NCBI GenBank assembly: GCA_947630925.1
Contig: CANRJM010000016.1
Coordinates: forward strand, 1-46,411
From: an uncultured Lachnospiraceae bacterium
GTDB lineage: Bacteria; Bacillota; Clostridia; Lachnospirales; Lachnospiraceae
Direction: 5' to 3'
Length of the DNA stretch: 46,411 bases
Below the pieces are notes generated by a model that searched no databases, was not told the DNA's origin, and saw nothing but the letters and a program-made list of their open reading frames with translations. This document shows positions 37,464-46,347 of this stretch, one piece after another (within the stretch, counting starts at the first letter, position 1; each line of letters begins with the position of its first letter). A program made the position numbers and the translations under genes.

Positions 37464-37784
37464 GTGTTTCATTGGAATGCCGCTATTTATATGGATGATA
37501 CGGTAAAGAAGAAACCCAGCCGGTATCGCAGGATATTGGAACAGAGAAAATTGGCGAGAGGATGCTACTGTATTACTTTGCCAAAAAATGAAGCAAACTG
37601 TTTTGACGTATATTCTTCGCGGGAACTTTGGTTTCGGTATTATCGCCATCAGGATATGGAGATCGTCGGGTTGGCAGCTAACCGGGAGAACGCAGAAAAG
37701 CTGCTTTGCAGAATGATACAGGATATCGTAGTGCGTTATGGCGGAGTGGATGCCAAACTGGTTAGAAATTATTTTTTGCTATAG
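37464..37784 (+). CDS. Small hypothetical protein downstream of the helical protein
   Basis: A 106-residue basic protein, not recognised. It has several aromatic residues (WFRYYRH), two mid-protein cysteines and no membrane segment. It starts with GTG behind GGGGGG at a good distance. Close spacing on both sides suggests membership in the 36027-39123 operon. Confidence 0.65.
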   Translation: MFHWNAAIYMDDTVKKKPSRYRRILEQRKLARGCYCITLPKNEANCFDVYSSRELWFRYYRHQDMEIVGLAANRENAEKLLCRMIQDIVVRYGGVDAKLVRNYFLL

Positions 37785-37814
37785 GGCATAGCCGGATAGA
37801 AGGGAGGAAGAAGA

Positions 37815-38720
37815 GTGGTTTTATCTATATTGGGGGCAACTTTGTTCCTGTTATTGAGTGTTATTCTGGTTTTGCTCCTTTTGCTTTTCCTCTTTCTTCT
37901 ATTGCCGATTCATTATAAGGTTTTGGCAGAATATCAGGAAACGCTCTGCCTGCGGGGAAATGTAACCTGGCTGGCCGCTATCATTTTTGTGCGGTTTTCC
38001 TATTCGGAGGGGACGCCCCAGATAGTTTTTCGAATTTTTGGACTGGATATTCGGAAGTTTTTGGCTGCACGGAAGGATTACAGAAAGAAAAAAGCAGAAA
38101 AAAGACGGTTCAAACAGCAAACAGGAAAGCAATCTCAAAACGGATTCCGCAGGGAAGCGGAGAAAGAGGTTCGTAAGAAATCAGCGGAAGGCTCTTCGGA
38201 GAATGTTTCCGGGAAATCAGCGGAAGGCTCTTCGGAGAATATTTCCGGAAAATCAGCGGAAGAAACTTCCAGGAATATTCCTAAAAAATCCAGTGGGATA
38301 TCTAAGAAAGGGATCCGTAAGAACTCCCATAAAAACTTTCGTAAAAAACTAAAACGGTGCATCCGGTATAAAAAATTCTGGCAGCAGGAAAATACAAAGA
38401 GAATGGTTTGCATCCTTAAGGATAATGTGGTACATTTATGGAGAAAGCTGAAACCCAGGGTTGTGCGGGGCAGCATAGAGTTTGGGACCGGAGATCCCTG
38501 TCTGACGGGAGAATTTCTGGGAGTTGCTGCGCTTTTTTACGCATATTATGGAAATGGAATTACAGTGATACCGGATTTTGAGGAGAAAAGACTTGCAGGG
38601 AGGCTTTTGATAAAAGGGCATATTTCATTGATAACGATTGTACTGATACTGCTGCGCATTTGGCTCGATGGCAGTTGGAGCGAATGGAAACATGATATCG
38701 AACAGTTGAAGGAGGCATGA
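37815..38720 (+). CDS. DUF2953 protein, YtfI-like
   Basis: A 301-residue protein with an N-terminal membrane segment (about 5-32), a strand-rich region (IHYKVLAEY, NVTWLAAIIFVRFSY, FRIFGLDI) and a C-terminal part typical of DUF2953 (VRGSIEFGTGDPCLTGEFLG). A very basic insertion at about 90-185 carries a 36-bp tandem repeat. Genes of this family regularly precede ytfJ in spore formers, as here, with five bases between them. GTG at 37815 follows GGGAGGAAG. A role in sporulation is inferred from the neighbour. Confidence 0.85.
   Translation: MVLSILGATLFLLLSVILVLLLLLFLFLLLPIHYKVLAEYQETLCLRGNVTWLAAIIFVRFSYSEGTPQIVFRIFGLDIRKFLAARKDYRKKKAEKRRFKQQTGKQSQNGFRREAEKEVRKKSAEGSSENVSGKSAEGSSENISGKSAEETSRNIPKKSSGISKKGIRKNSHKNFRKKLKRCIRYKKFWQQENTKRMVCILKDNVVHLWRKLKPRVVRGSIEFGTGDPCLTGEFLGVAALFYAYYGNGITVIPDFEEKRLAGRLLIKGHISLITIVLILLRIWLDGSWSEWKHDIEQLKEA
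38178..38285 (+). repeat. 36-bp in-frame tandem repeat
   Basis: Two near-identical 36-bp units (38178-38213 and 38214-38249, encoding KSAEGSSEN[VI]SG) plus a degenerate third lie within the DUF2953 gene's basic linker. The copy number may vary between strains. Confidence 0.8.
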
Positions 38721-38724
38721 TAAA

Positions 38725-39123
38725 ATGGGAGAAAATAATTTTAAAGGTACGGTAGAATCACTTTTTAAAGGGATGGAAGGATTTATTACAAGCAAAACGG
38801 TGGTAGGAGACGCTGTAAAGTTTGATGATGGAACCATTATTTTACCGCTTGTTGACGTAAGTTTTGGCGTTGGAGCCGGCGCTTTTTCCGAGCATAATAA
38901 GAAAGATAACGGGGCAGGCGCTATGGGAGGAAAAATTCAGCCGAGCGCTATTCTGGTCATAAGAAACGGCGAAGCAAAGCTAGTCAATGTGAAAAATCAG
39001 GATGGTTTGACAAAGGTTTTAGATATGGTTCCTGATCTGGTAGATAAGTTTTCTTCCAAGAAAAAAGAAAAAAAGAAAGTGGAAGAGGAAAAGATTCTTT
39101 CCGGGGATTCCGAAGATCAATAG
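38725..39123 (+). CDS. ytfJ: GerW-family sporulation protein YtfJ
   Basis: A 132-residue protein with the family core: VVGDAVKFDDGTIILPLVDVSFG, shown by its key DAVKFDDGTIILP and VDVSFGVGAG parts, then PSAILVIRNG and a lysine-rich tail. In Bacillus the homologue is made in the forespore and is needed for normal germination. The gene is coupled to the DUF2953 gene. Its presence supports a spore-forming lineage. Confidence 0.93.
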   Translation: MGENNFKGTVESLFKGMEGFITSKTVVGDAVKFDDGTIILPLVDVSFGVGAGAFSEHNKKDNGAGAMGGKIQPSAILVIRNGEAKLVNVKNQDGLTKVLDMVPDLVDKFSSKKKEKKKVEEEKILSGDSEDQ

Positions 39124-39200
39124 AGACGATTGACAAATTTATGAATTTTTTCGCATGGAATGTTGACTTTTATAAATTTCAAATTAATTTAAAAAAAATC

Positions 39201-39229
39201 TTGCATTCTTGATTGGATTTTGGTAGAAT
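39201..39229 (+). promoter_or_regulatory. Promoter of rpmB
   Basis: TTGCAT (39201-39206) and TAGAAT (39224-39229) are 17 bp apart, in the 189-bp gap between ytfJ and rpmB. Confidence 0.6.
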
Positions 39230-39312
39230 ATTCATGTTGTGCGAATAAAGCTGATTTATAAATGGGATGGATTTGTCATACCATCAGGAATACAATAAAG
39301 GAGGTGCTTACG

Positions 39313-39498
39313 ATGGCAAAATGTGCAGTTTGTGGAAAGAGCGTTCACTTTGGCAATAAGGTGAGTCATTCACATAGAAGAAGCAATAAAATGTGGAAGC
39401 CAAATATTAAGTCTGTAAGGGTAAAAGTAAATGGCGGAACAAAGAAAATGCCGGTATGTACAGGATGTTTACGTTCCGGAGCAGTAGAGCGTGCGTAA
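39313..39498 (+). CDS. rpmB: 50S ribosomal protein L28
   Basis: A 61-residue ribosomal protein. MAKCAVCGKSVHFGNKVSHS opens the sequence, and the C-terminal half has a second CxxC (VCTGC), so this is the zinc-binding form with four cysteines. AAAGGAGG precedes the ATG at 39313; the longer start at 39262 is rejected. A strong terminator follows. Confidence 0.97.
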   Translation: MAKCAVCGKSVHFGNKVSHSHRRSNKMWKPNIKSVRVKVNGGTKKMPVCTGCLRSGAVERA

Positions 39499-39520
39499 GC
39501 ATTTACCGGGGAAATGAGTT

Positions 39521-39548
39521 GAGATCGGTTTTGACCGGTCTCTTTTTT
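39521..39548 (+). terminator. Intrinsic terminator of rpmB
   Basis: GAGATCGGT pairs with ACCGGTCTC across loop TTTG and is followed by TTTTTT. Confidence 0.9.
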
Positions 39549-39605
39549 ATGGTTTTCTTTCTGAGGTTTCATTTCCCTATATTTTTTTAGCCGTGATTGC
39601 ATATA

Positions 39606-39743
39606 TTACCCACAGAAGAGATTATAGCCCAGAATCAGACAGCATATGATAATAAGCATTGCCAGAAGGCTGTTATTGAGGAAAAAGGTAATAGCCATAC
39701 CGATTGCAATCCAAAACAAAATAAAACCAAGCATTCGTTTCAT
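39606..39743 (-). CDS. Small two-segment membrane protein
   Basis: A 45-residue protein encoded opposite to its neighbours: it starts MKRMLGFILFW, has a first hydrophobic segment (about 5-21), the hinge NNS and a second hydrophobic segment (about 26-40), and ends in NLFCG. A good ribosome binding site, GGAGG, lies six bases before the ATG at 39743. The convergent position between rpmB and the Asp23 gene, good site and membrane profile support a real gene. The function is unknown. Confidence 0.65.
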   Translation of the reverse strand: MKRMLGFILFWIAIGMAITFFLNNSLLAMLIIICCLILGYNLFCG

Positions 39744-39851
39744 ATTTCGCCTCCGGATAGAAGTTGCAAAGACGCAGTTGATATGTTACATTTATACTAT
39801 ATTTTTGAAAAAACAGAACTATATTATTTTGTTTGGATTGGAGGACAGCAT

Positions 39852-40217
39852 ATGAAAGGGAAAATGAATACCGATAAGGGAGAAATTTTAATTGATAAAG
39901 ACGTCATAGCAAAATATGCGGGTACAGCAACAACAGACTGTATTGGCATTGTCGGTATGGCTGTTGTCAATATGAAAGACGGTGTTACAAAACTTCTCAA
40001 AAGGGAAAATGCTGACCGCGGTGTCAGCATAGCTGTCAGTGAAGATAACCATATAAAAATTGAACTGCATGTTATTGTGGCATATGGCGTCAGTATACGT
40101 GCGGTAGCTCAGAATGTTTTGGAAAGCGTGCGCTATAAAGTGGAGAACTATACCGGATTGACCGTCGATAAGATTCATGTAATTGTTGATGGAGTACGCA
40201 TTGTTGATGAAGAATAG
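39852..40217 (+). CDS. Asp23/Gls24-family envelope-stress protein
   Basis: A 121-residue Asp23/Gls24 protein (GEILIDKDVIAKYAG start; IELHVIVAYGVSI; VDKIHVIVDGV). Members sit at the membrane and respond to cell-wall or alkaline stress. GGAGG precedes the ATG at 39852 by seven bases; the reading frame upstream is not coding. It is directly followed by fakA, the usual order in Firmicutes. Confidence 0.95.
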   Translation: MKGKMNTDKGEILIDKDVIAKYAGTATTDCIGIVGMAVVNMKDGVTKLLKRENADRGVSIAVSEDNHIKIELHVIVAYGVSIRAVAQNVLESVRYKVENYTGLTVDKIHVIVDGVRIVDEE

Positions 40218-40257
40218 AAAGAATAACAGAATCCTGTTATAGGGGAGGAACTAAGAA

Positions 40258-41916
40258 GTGAGTGTAAATGAAATTGATGCAAAGATGATTCGGAAAATGT
40301 TTCTGGCTGGTGCGAAAGCTTTGGAAGAAAAGAAGGAATATATCAATGAATTAAATGTTTTTCCGGTCCCTGACGGGGATACCGGCACAAATATGACAAT
40401 GACCATTATGTCGGCGGCAAAAGAGGTCAGCGTCCTGAAAAATCCAAATATGGAGGAGTTGGCAAAAGCAATCTCCAGTGGTTCGCTGCGGGGGGCGCGG
40501 GGAAATTCAGGCGTTATTCTGTCACAGATATTTCGCGGCTTTGTCAAATCTGTGAAGGGAAATACGGAATTGGATGTTACGGTACTGGGGAATGCTGTCT
40601 GCCATGCTTCGGAAACGGCATATAAGGCTGTTATGAAACCAAAAGAGGGGACGATTCTGACGGTTGCAAATGCAGGAGCCGAAAAGGCAAGAGAACTCCT
40701 GACAGAGGGGGAAATAGAAGATATTATTGTATTCTGCGATACCGTGGTAGATACTATGGAAGAAACTCTTTTACAGACTCCGGAAATCCTGCCGGTACTG
40801 AAAGAGGCGGGCGTGGTGGATTCCGGTGGAGAAGGCCTGATGACCTTTTTGCGCGGCGCCATGGACGCGCTGCATGGGCGCATCACAAATGTTTCGATTG
40901 ATACTCCGGGGACAAAGGCATTTGTGAAGGCGGATATTGCAGAAGAGGCGGATATTAAGTTTGGTTACTGCACGGAATTTATTATTATGCCGGAGCGGAA
41001 TGGCCATATGGTAGAAACGCAGTTAAAAGAATATCTGCAGAAAATCGGAGACAGTATTGTTGTTGTAACAGATGATGATATTGTCAAGGTACATGTTCAT
41101 ACAAACGATCCGGGACTTGCGATTCAGAAAGCATTGACCTATGGCGCATTGACCAGCATGAAAATAGATAATATGCGTGAGGAACACAATGAAAAAGTGA
41201 TAAAGAGTACGCAAAAGGAGACGGAACAGAAAGTAGAAGAAGAGGAAGTGCCTCATAAAGGCGTTGGATTTATAGCAGTATCTGCCGGAGACGGACTGAC
41301 CGAGATTTTCAGGGATTTAGGCGTGGATTACCTGATTGAAGGCGGACAGACGATGAATCCGAGCACAGAAGATATGTTGGAAGCAATTGCTCAGGTTAAT
41401 GCAGATACTATCTTTATCCTGCCTAACAATGGAAATATCATTCTGGCTGCAAATCAGGCAAAAGAATTGACAAAAGAGAAAGAAATTATTGTCATTCCGT
41501 CGAAAGATATTCCACAGGGAATTACCGCCATGATTAATTATATGAGCGGAAAAAGCAAGGAAGAGAACCGGAAAAATATGGAATCCGAGATGCTGAAAAT
41601 CAAATCCGGACAGGTTACCTATGCAGTACGTGATACTGTTATGGATGGAAAAGAGATTAAGCAGGGCAACTTTATAGGACTGACGGATAAAACAATTTTA
41701 TCTGTACATGAAAATGTACAGATAGCTGCGCAGGAAATGATTGAAGCAATGTTAGAGGACACTTCCGAACTTGTCAGCATATATTTTGGCGCAGAGATTA
41801 CAGAAGCGGAAGCGGAAGGGTTAGCGGATGCCATTATAAAGGAACATGAAGACATCGATGTGGAAATACAATATGGCGGGCAGCCGATTTATTCATATTT
41901 TATTTCTGTAGAATAG
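40258..41916 (+). CDS. fakA: Fatty acid kinase catalytic subunit / DAK2-domain protein
   Basis: A 552-residue protein. The N-terminal DAK2 kinase domain (about 8-205) has NVFPVPDGDTGTNM, whose aspartates hold Mg-ATP, and GARGNSGVILSQI. The C-terminal half is a DegV-like FakA region with PNNGNIILAANQA. With a FakB lipid-binding partner it phosphorylates exogenous fatty acids for membrane lipid synthesis. No fakB is in the window. It begins with GTG behind GGGGAGG and ends 11 bases before recG. Confidence 0.93.
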   Translation: MSVNEIDAKMIRKMFLAGAKALEEKKEYINELNVFPVPDGDTGTNMTMTIMSAAKEVSVLKNPNMEELAKAISSGSLRGARGNSGVILSQIFRGFVKSVKGNTELDVTVLGNAVCHASETAYKAVMKPKEGTILTVANAGAEKARELLTEGEIEDIIVFCDTVVDTMEETLLQTPEILPVLKEAGVVDSGGEGLMTFLRGAMDALHGRITNVSIDTPGTKAFVKADIAEEADIKFGYCTEFIIMPERNGHMVETQLKEYLQKIGDSIVVVTDDDIVKVHVHTNDPGLAIQKALTYGALTSMKIDNMREEHNEKVIKSTQKETEQKVEEEEVPHKGVGFIAVSAGDGLTEIFRDLGVDYLIEGGQTMNPSTEDMLEAIAQVNADTIFILPNNGNIILAANQAKELTKEKEIIVIPSKDIPQGITAMINYMSGKSKEENRKNMESEMLKIKSGQVTYAVRDTVMDGKEIKQGNFIGLTDKTILSVHENVQIAAQEMIEAMLEDTSELVSIYFGAEITEAEAEGLADAIIKEHEDIDVEIQYGGQPIYSYFISVE

Positions 41917-41927
41917 CGAGGCTTATA

Positions 41928-43973
41928 TTGAATATGAAACTGACGGATAGCGTTCGTGCGATTAAAGGCATTGGGGAAAAAAGCGAAAAGCTCTTTGGAA
42001 AGCTGGGAGTTACTACGGTAGAGGAACTTCTTGCTTTTTATCCAAGGGAGTATGACGTCTATACAGCAATTCAGCCGATAGCAAGCGTGCGTGAGGGAAA
42101 CACTGTTATTTTGGAAGGGACGTTTACAGAAAGGCCGCGTATGAACTCTGCACGGAATTTAAAAATCATATCCTGCAGGCTGCGCGATGTTTCGGGACAG
42201 ATTGCAGTCCGTTGGTTTAATATGCCTTATTTATTGCATTCTCTGAAAGTAGGGATGCGTTATATTCTTCGCGGCAGGATTACACAGAAAAACGGCGTCC
42301 TTCAGATGACACAGCCGAAACTGCTGTCCAAAGAGGAATATGTCAACCGGCTTGGGAAATTACAGCCGGTGTATCATTTGACGGCGGGGCTTACAAATCA
42401 TATGATTACAAAATCAGTAGCTGCCGCGCTGAAAGAATATGAACCGGAACCGGATTTTCTTCCATTAGAAATCCGGAAAAAATATAATCTGATAGCACAC
42501 AAAAAAGCAGTTCAGGCTATTCATTTTCCGGAGAGCAAAGAGGCCTATGCCCAAGCGAGAAACCGGCTTACATTTGAAGAATTTTTTTTATTCTCTCTCG
42601 CATTGCACAGAATAAAAGAGACAAAGCAGGAAAAAACTTCGGATTATCGATTGGAGAGGGATGAACTGACAAAGGAACTGTTAAACCGGCTGCCATATAC
42701 GCTGACAAGCGGACAGGAGAAAGTGCGGCAGGAAATCAAACATGATTTGCAGTCAGGTAAAGTTATGAACCGCCTGATTCAGGGTGATGTTGGTTCGGGC
42801 AAAACGGTGCTTGCCATGCTTGCCCTGTTAAGCGCGGCAGAGAATGGGTATCAGGGGGCGATTATGGCGCCCACCGAGGTGCTTGCCATGCAGCATTATG
42901 AAGAATTTATGAATTATCTGTCTCCGTTGGGAGTGCGCGTAGATCTTTTAGTCGGTTCCATGACTGCGGCACAAAAGAAGAAGACAATGGAGCGGATTGC
43001 AAATCAGGAAACGGATATTTTAGTTGGAACCCATGCGTTGATCCAGGAAAAAGTTTCCTATGCCGACTTAGCTCTGATTGTAACCGATGAACAGCACCGC
43101 TTTGGCGTAAAACAGAGAGAACTTTTTTCAGACAAGGGGAAAAGTCCCCATATTCTGGTAATGAGCGCAACGCCTATACCAAGAACGCTTGCGCTTATTT
43201 TATATGGCGATTTGGACATTTCTGTTGTTGATACGCTTCCTGCAAACCGCCTGCCGATAAAAAACTGCGTAGTGGGGACCAATTACCGCCCGCAGGCGTA
43301 CCGGTTTATGGAAAAACAGATTCAGGAGGGGCACCAGGTATATATTATTTGTCCTATGGTAGAGGGAAGCGAGGAAAGTGAAGCGGAAAATGTGATAGAT
43401 TATACCAATATGCTCAGGGAAACGCTTTCTCCGTCGGTCCGTGTGGAATATCTGCACGGCAAAATGCGGCCGTCTGAAAAGACAGAGATTATGACGGCAT
43501 TTTCCAAGCAGAAGATCGATGTTTTAGTATCGACGACGGTGATTGAGGTAGGCATTAATGTACCGAATGCTACAGTTATGATGATTGAAAATGCGGAGCG
43601 GTTTGGGCTGGCACAGCTTCATCAGCTCAGGGGACGCATCGGACGCGGAGAGGCGCAGTCATACTGCATTTTTATGGCAGGAAATACATCCGAGGAGACA
43701 ATGGAGCGTTTGAAAATTCTGGAAAATTCCAATGATGGTTTTTATATAGCAAGCCAGGATTTGAAAATGCGTGGTCCGGGAGACCTGTTTGGCGTCAGGC
43801 AGAGCGGGGAATATTATTTTAAGCTTGCAGATATCTGGCAGGATGCCAGACAGTTGAAACAGGCAAATGAAGCAGCCGGTACATACACGCAGAAGGAGCT
43901 CTCCCTGCTTTGTAAGAAATATGATGGTTTACGGAAAAAATTGGAAGAATATACAGGTGAAGTTATGTTGTAG
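41928..43973 (+). CDS. recG: ATP-dependent DNA helicase RecG
   Basis: A 681-residue superfamily II helicase that reverses stalled replication forks and processes Holliday junctions. The N-terminal wedge/OB region is followed by the helicase core: Walker A GDVGSGKTV, motif II DEQHRFG, motif III MSATPIPRT, motif V STTVIEVGINVPNAT and motif VI QLRGRIGRG. Length is typical. The TTG at 41928 lies six bases after GAGG; ATG at 41934 is an alternative. Confidence 0.97.
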   Translation: MNMKLTDSVRAIKGIGEKSEKLFGKLGVTTVEELLAFYPREYDVYTAIQPIASVREGNTVILEGTFTERPRMNSARNLKIISCRLRDVSGQIAVRWFNMPYLLHSLKVGMRYILRGRITQKNGVLQMTQPKLLSKEEYVNRLGKLQPVYHLTAGLTNHMITKSVAAALKEYEPEPDFLPLEIRKKYNLIAHKKAVQAIHFPESKEAYAQARNRLTFEEFFLFSLALHRIKETKQEKTSDYRLERDELTKELLNRLPYTLTSGQEKVRQEIKHDLQSGKVMNRLIQGDVGSGKTVLAMLALLSAAENGYQGAIMAPTEVLAMQHYEEFMNYLSPLGVRVDLLVGSMTAAQKKKTMERIANQETDILVGTHALIQEKVSYADLALIVTDEQHRFGVKQRELFSDKGKSPHILVMSATPIPRTLALILYGDLDISVVDTLPANRLPIKNCVVGTNYRPQAYRFMEKQIQEGHQVYIICPMVEGSEESEAENVIDYTNMLRETLSPSVRVEYLHGKMRPSEKTEIMTAFSKQKIDVLVSTTVIEVGINVPNATVMMIENAERFGLAQLHQLRGRIGRGEAQSYCIFMAGNTSEETMERLKILENSNDGFYIASQDLKMRGPGDLFGVRQSGEYYFKLADIWQDARQLKQANEAAGTYTQKELSLLCKKYDGLRKKLEEYTGEVML

Positions 43974-43974
43974 T

Positions 43975-44003
43975 TTGACCATGTTTGCTGAATGTGCTAC
44001 AAT
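43975..44003 (+). promoter_or_regulatory. Promoter of the rsmD-coaD-zapA operon
   Basis: TTGACC (43975-43980) and TACAAT (43998-44003) are 17 bp apart, immediately after the recG stop. A 12-bp hairpin follows. Confidence 0.75.
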
Positions 44004-44034
44004 AAGAACAAAATAGTCAAATTATTTTGTTCTT
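44004..44034 (+). other. 12-bp hairpin at the likely transcript start
   Basis: AAGAACAAAATA (44004-44015) pairs perfectly with TATTTTGTTCTT (44023-44034). It could end recG transcription, although the T-tract is short, or form a 5' stabilising stem on the rsmD mRNA. Confidence 0.6.
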
Positions 44035-44073
44035 TGGCAAACCCTATGACAGGTATAGATAGGAGAATCTGAT

Positions 44074-44625
44074 ATGAGAGTGATTGCCGGTTCAGCGAGG
44101 CGGACTCCTTTAGTTTGTCCGTCGGGAAATGGCACCAGACCGACAACAGACCGAATCAAAGAAACTTTGTTTAATATGCTGCAGACAGAGATATATGATG
44201 CTGATTTTTTGGATTTGTTCAGTGGCAGCGGCGGTATCGGGATTGAGGCGCTGAGCAGAGGAGCCAGGCAGTGTGTATTTGTGGAAAATGGGCGGGAAGC
44301 TGTTTCCTGTATCAAAACAAATATAGCGAAAACCAGATTGACAGAGCGGTCCAGGATTATGGATATGGATGTGATGCAGGCGCTGCGGCGTTTGGTTCAG
44401 TCATCGAAAACCTTTGACATTATTTTTATGGACCCGCCATACCGAAAGCATTTTGAAACGAATGTAATTCCCTATATATTAAATACTCCGCTTGTGGCAG
44501 AGAATACGTTGATTATTTTGGAAACGTCACTGGATACGGATATCAGTTATATGCAGGAACTTTCCTGTGAGATAGAGAAGATCAAGAAATATAAAACGAA
44601 TCAGCATATTTTTTTGCGAGTGTAA
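44074..44625 (+). CDS. rsmD: 16S rRNA (guanine(966)-N(2))-methyltransferase
   Basis: A 183-residue SAM-dependent Rossmann-fold enzyme that methylates G966 of 16S rRNA. RVIAGSARRTPL and RPTTDRIKETLFNML mark the family N terminus, DLFSGSGGIGIEALSRGA is the SAM loop, and the catalytic DPPY motif (FMDPPY) is present. AGGAG precedes the ATG. Pairing with coaD, 17 bases later, is widespread in Firmicutes. Confidence 0.96.
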   Translation: MRVIAGSARRTPLVCPSGNGTRPTTDRIKETLFNMLQTEIYDADFLDLFSGSGGIGIEALSRGARQCVFVENGREAVSCIKTNIAKTRLTERSRIMDMDVMQALRRLVQSSKTFDIIFMDPPYRKHFETNVIPYILNTPLVAENTLIILETSLDTDISYMQELSCEIEKIKKYKTNQHIFLRV

Positions 44626-44642
44626 AAGAAAGGACAGGCAGT

Positions 44643-45119
44643 ATGAAAAAAGCAGTGTTTCCTGGAAGCTTTGACCCGGTAACCAGAGGACATATGGACT
44701 TGATTGCGCGCAGCGCAAATATGTTTGATGAATTGCTGATTGCCGTATTGGTAAATATAGGAAAAATGCCGTTGTTTTCGGTGGAGGAGCGTGTGGAGAT
44801 GCTGACTGTCCTGACAAAACAGCTGCCAAATGTTACGGTGAAGTCATTTGACGGATTATTGGCAGATTTTGTAGAACAGGAGCAGGCAGATGCGATTATT
44901 CGTGGATTGCGGAATACAACAGATTTCGAATATGAGATGGCTCTGGCACAGAATAATTATAAGCTGAATACCCGTGCGGATACTGTTTTTCTGGCAACAG
45001 CGCCGGAATATTCTTATATTAGTTCCAGTGGAATAAAAGAAATATATCGTTTTGGCGGAAGTATAGAAGAAATGGTTCCGGAGTTGATCTTTCATAGATT
45101 ACAGAGTAAAAACGTCTGA
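44643..45119 (+). CDS. coaD: Phosphopantetheine adenylyltransferase
   Basis: A 158-residue nucleotidyltransferase that makes dephospho-CoA from 4'-phosphopantetheine and ATP. The GSFDPVTRGHMDLI start carries the T/HxGH-type site, and the C-terminal half has IIRGLRNTTDFEYE and the ISSSGIKE loop. Length is typical. The gene is preceded by AAAGGAC at a good distance. Confidence 0.97.
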   Translation: MKKAVFPGSFDPVTRGHMDLIARSANMFDELLIAVLVNIGKMPLFSVEERVEMLTVLTKQLPNVTVKSFDGLLADFVEQEQADAIIRGLRNTTDFEYEMALAQNNYKLNTRADTVFLATAPEYSYISSSGIKEIYRFGGSIEEMVPELIFHRLQSKNV

Positions 45120-45144
45120 ATACAATACGAACAGGGAGGTACAT

Positions 45145-45777
45145 ATGCAGGACAGCAGAATTGAGCAAAAAATTGAAGATATTTATGGATTTGTGGAAAG
45201 CTGTAAGATGCAAAGTTTTTCTACAACGAAAGTGGTTGTTCCGAAAAATGATTTATATGATTTGCTGGACGACCTCAGGAGGGATGTGCCTGAGGAAATC
45301 AAACGTTACCGTAAAATGTTAAATCAGCGGGATGCAATTCTGGAGGATGCAGAGAAGAAGGCTGCTGCAATTTTGACAGATGCAAAAGAACAGTACAGCG
45401 CTCTGGTAGAAGAGCACAGTATTATGCAGGAAGCATACCAACAGGCAGAAGCTACGGTTCAGCAGGCAAACGCCGAGGCGGAAGCAATTGTTGCCAATGC
45501 AAGGAAACAGGCAGACGAGATTGGAAATGGCGCTATTTATTATACGATAGATCTGTTGAATATGGCAGAGAAAGTGATTGGAAGGGCATATGAGAGTACG
45601 GTAAATAATTCAAAGGCGTTGGAAACGGCGTTGAGCGGTCATTTGGAGATTATTCGTCAAAACAGGGAAGAACTCATTGGAGCAAATCAGGCCGAGCCGG
45701 AAGACGTCGGGGAGGATTCCCAGAGTAGAGAGGAGAGTGCGCCTTTTGATGAAAATTATCCGAAGGACCAGAAATAA
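45145..45777 (+). CDS. Coiled-coil protein, ATP-synthase-B/DivIVA-like architecture
   Basis: A 210-residue soluble protein with a long helical coiled coil at about 55-135 (alanine, glutamate and lysine rich; EDAEKKAAAILTDAKEQY) and an acidic tail. The N terminus (IEQKIEDIYGFVESCK) is conserved-looking. It resembles proteins often misnamed ATPase subunits in Lachnospiraceae. The location between coaD and zapA suggests a role in cell division or envelope organisation. No enzyme motif is visible. Confidence 0.8.
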   Translation: MQDSRIEQKIEDIYGFVESCKMQSFSTTKVVVPKNDLYDLLDDLRRDVPEEIKRYRKMLNQRDAILEDAEKKAAAILTDAKEQYSALVEEHSIMQEAYQQAEATVQQANAEAEAIVANARKQADEIGNGAIYYTIDLLNMAEKVIGRAYESTVNNSKALETALSGHLEIIRQNREELIGANQAEPEDVGEDSQSREESAPFDENYPKDQK

Positions 45778-45833
45778 ACGTTTGTCTAACGGAGGAGTAT
45801 CATAAGTAAGCATGGTATGGAAAGAGGATTCGT

Positions 45834-46295
45834 ATGAATACTAAAAATGATGTGGAAGTTATAATCAATGGCAAACAGTATACATTGAGCGGATATGAGA
45901 GCAGTGAATATTTACAGAAAATTGCAACGCATATCAATGAAAAATGTACAGCGCTGAAACAGGAAGAAGGATATGCGCAGTTAGATATTGATTTAAGGAA
46001 TACACTGTTGGCAATCAATCTTGCAGATGATTTTTACAAAGCGCAAAAGGCGGCGGATCGTCTGCAGGGCGAAAAAGATGATTTGGAAAAAGAAATCTTT
46101 AATATGAAACATGATATGATTGCCATGAAGTCTCAGATAGAAGCGAAAGAAAAAGAAGTTGAGGCCTTAGAAAAAGAAAAGACGGAAGCAGAGCATAAAC
46201 TGATTCGTCTGGAAGCGGAATTGGACGGGGTAAAGTCAGAAGAAACTGCCGTTACCCGAAATGGAAATAAAAAAAATTCCGGTAGGAAGAGATAG
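45834..46295 (+). CDS. zapA: Cell division protein ZapA
   Basis: A 153-residue protein. The N-terminal ZapA domain (about 1-95) has VIINGKQYTLSGYES, YLQKIATHINEK and NTLLAINLADDFYK. A C-terminal coiled coil of glutamate and lysine follows (EAKEKEVEALEKEKTEAE), making it longer than the usual 90-100 residues. ZapA bundles FtsZ filaments. It is the last gene of its operon; an intrinsic terminator and an intron end follow. Confidence 0.92.
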   Translation: MNTKNDVEVIINGKQYTLSGYESSEYLQKIATHINEKCTALKQEEGYAQLDIDLRNTLLAINLADDFYKAQKAADRLQGEKDDLEKEIFNMKHDMIAMKSQIEAKEKEVEALEKEKTEAEHKLIRLEAELDGVKSEETAVTRNGNKKNSGRKR

Positions 46296-46314
46296 AAAAC
46301 AAGAAGTTTTTGGT

Positions 46315-46343
46315 AAGGGCAAAATATTGATTTTGCCCTTTTG
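46315..46343 (+). terminator. Intrinsic terminator of zapA
   Basis: AAGGGCAAAA (46315-46324) pairs perfectly with TTTTGCCCTT (46331-46340) across loop TATTGA. The T-tract is short and is interrupted by the intron-like sequence starting at 46348. Confidence 0.85.
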
Positions 46344-46347
46344 GTTT

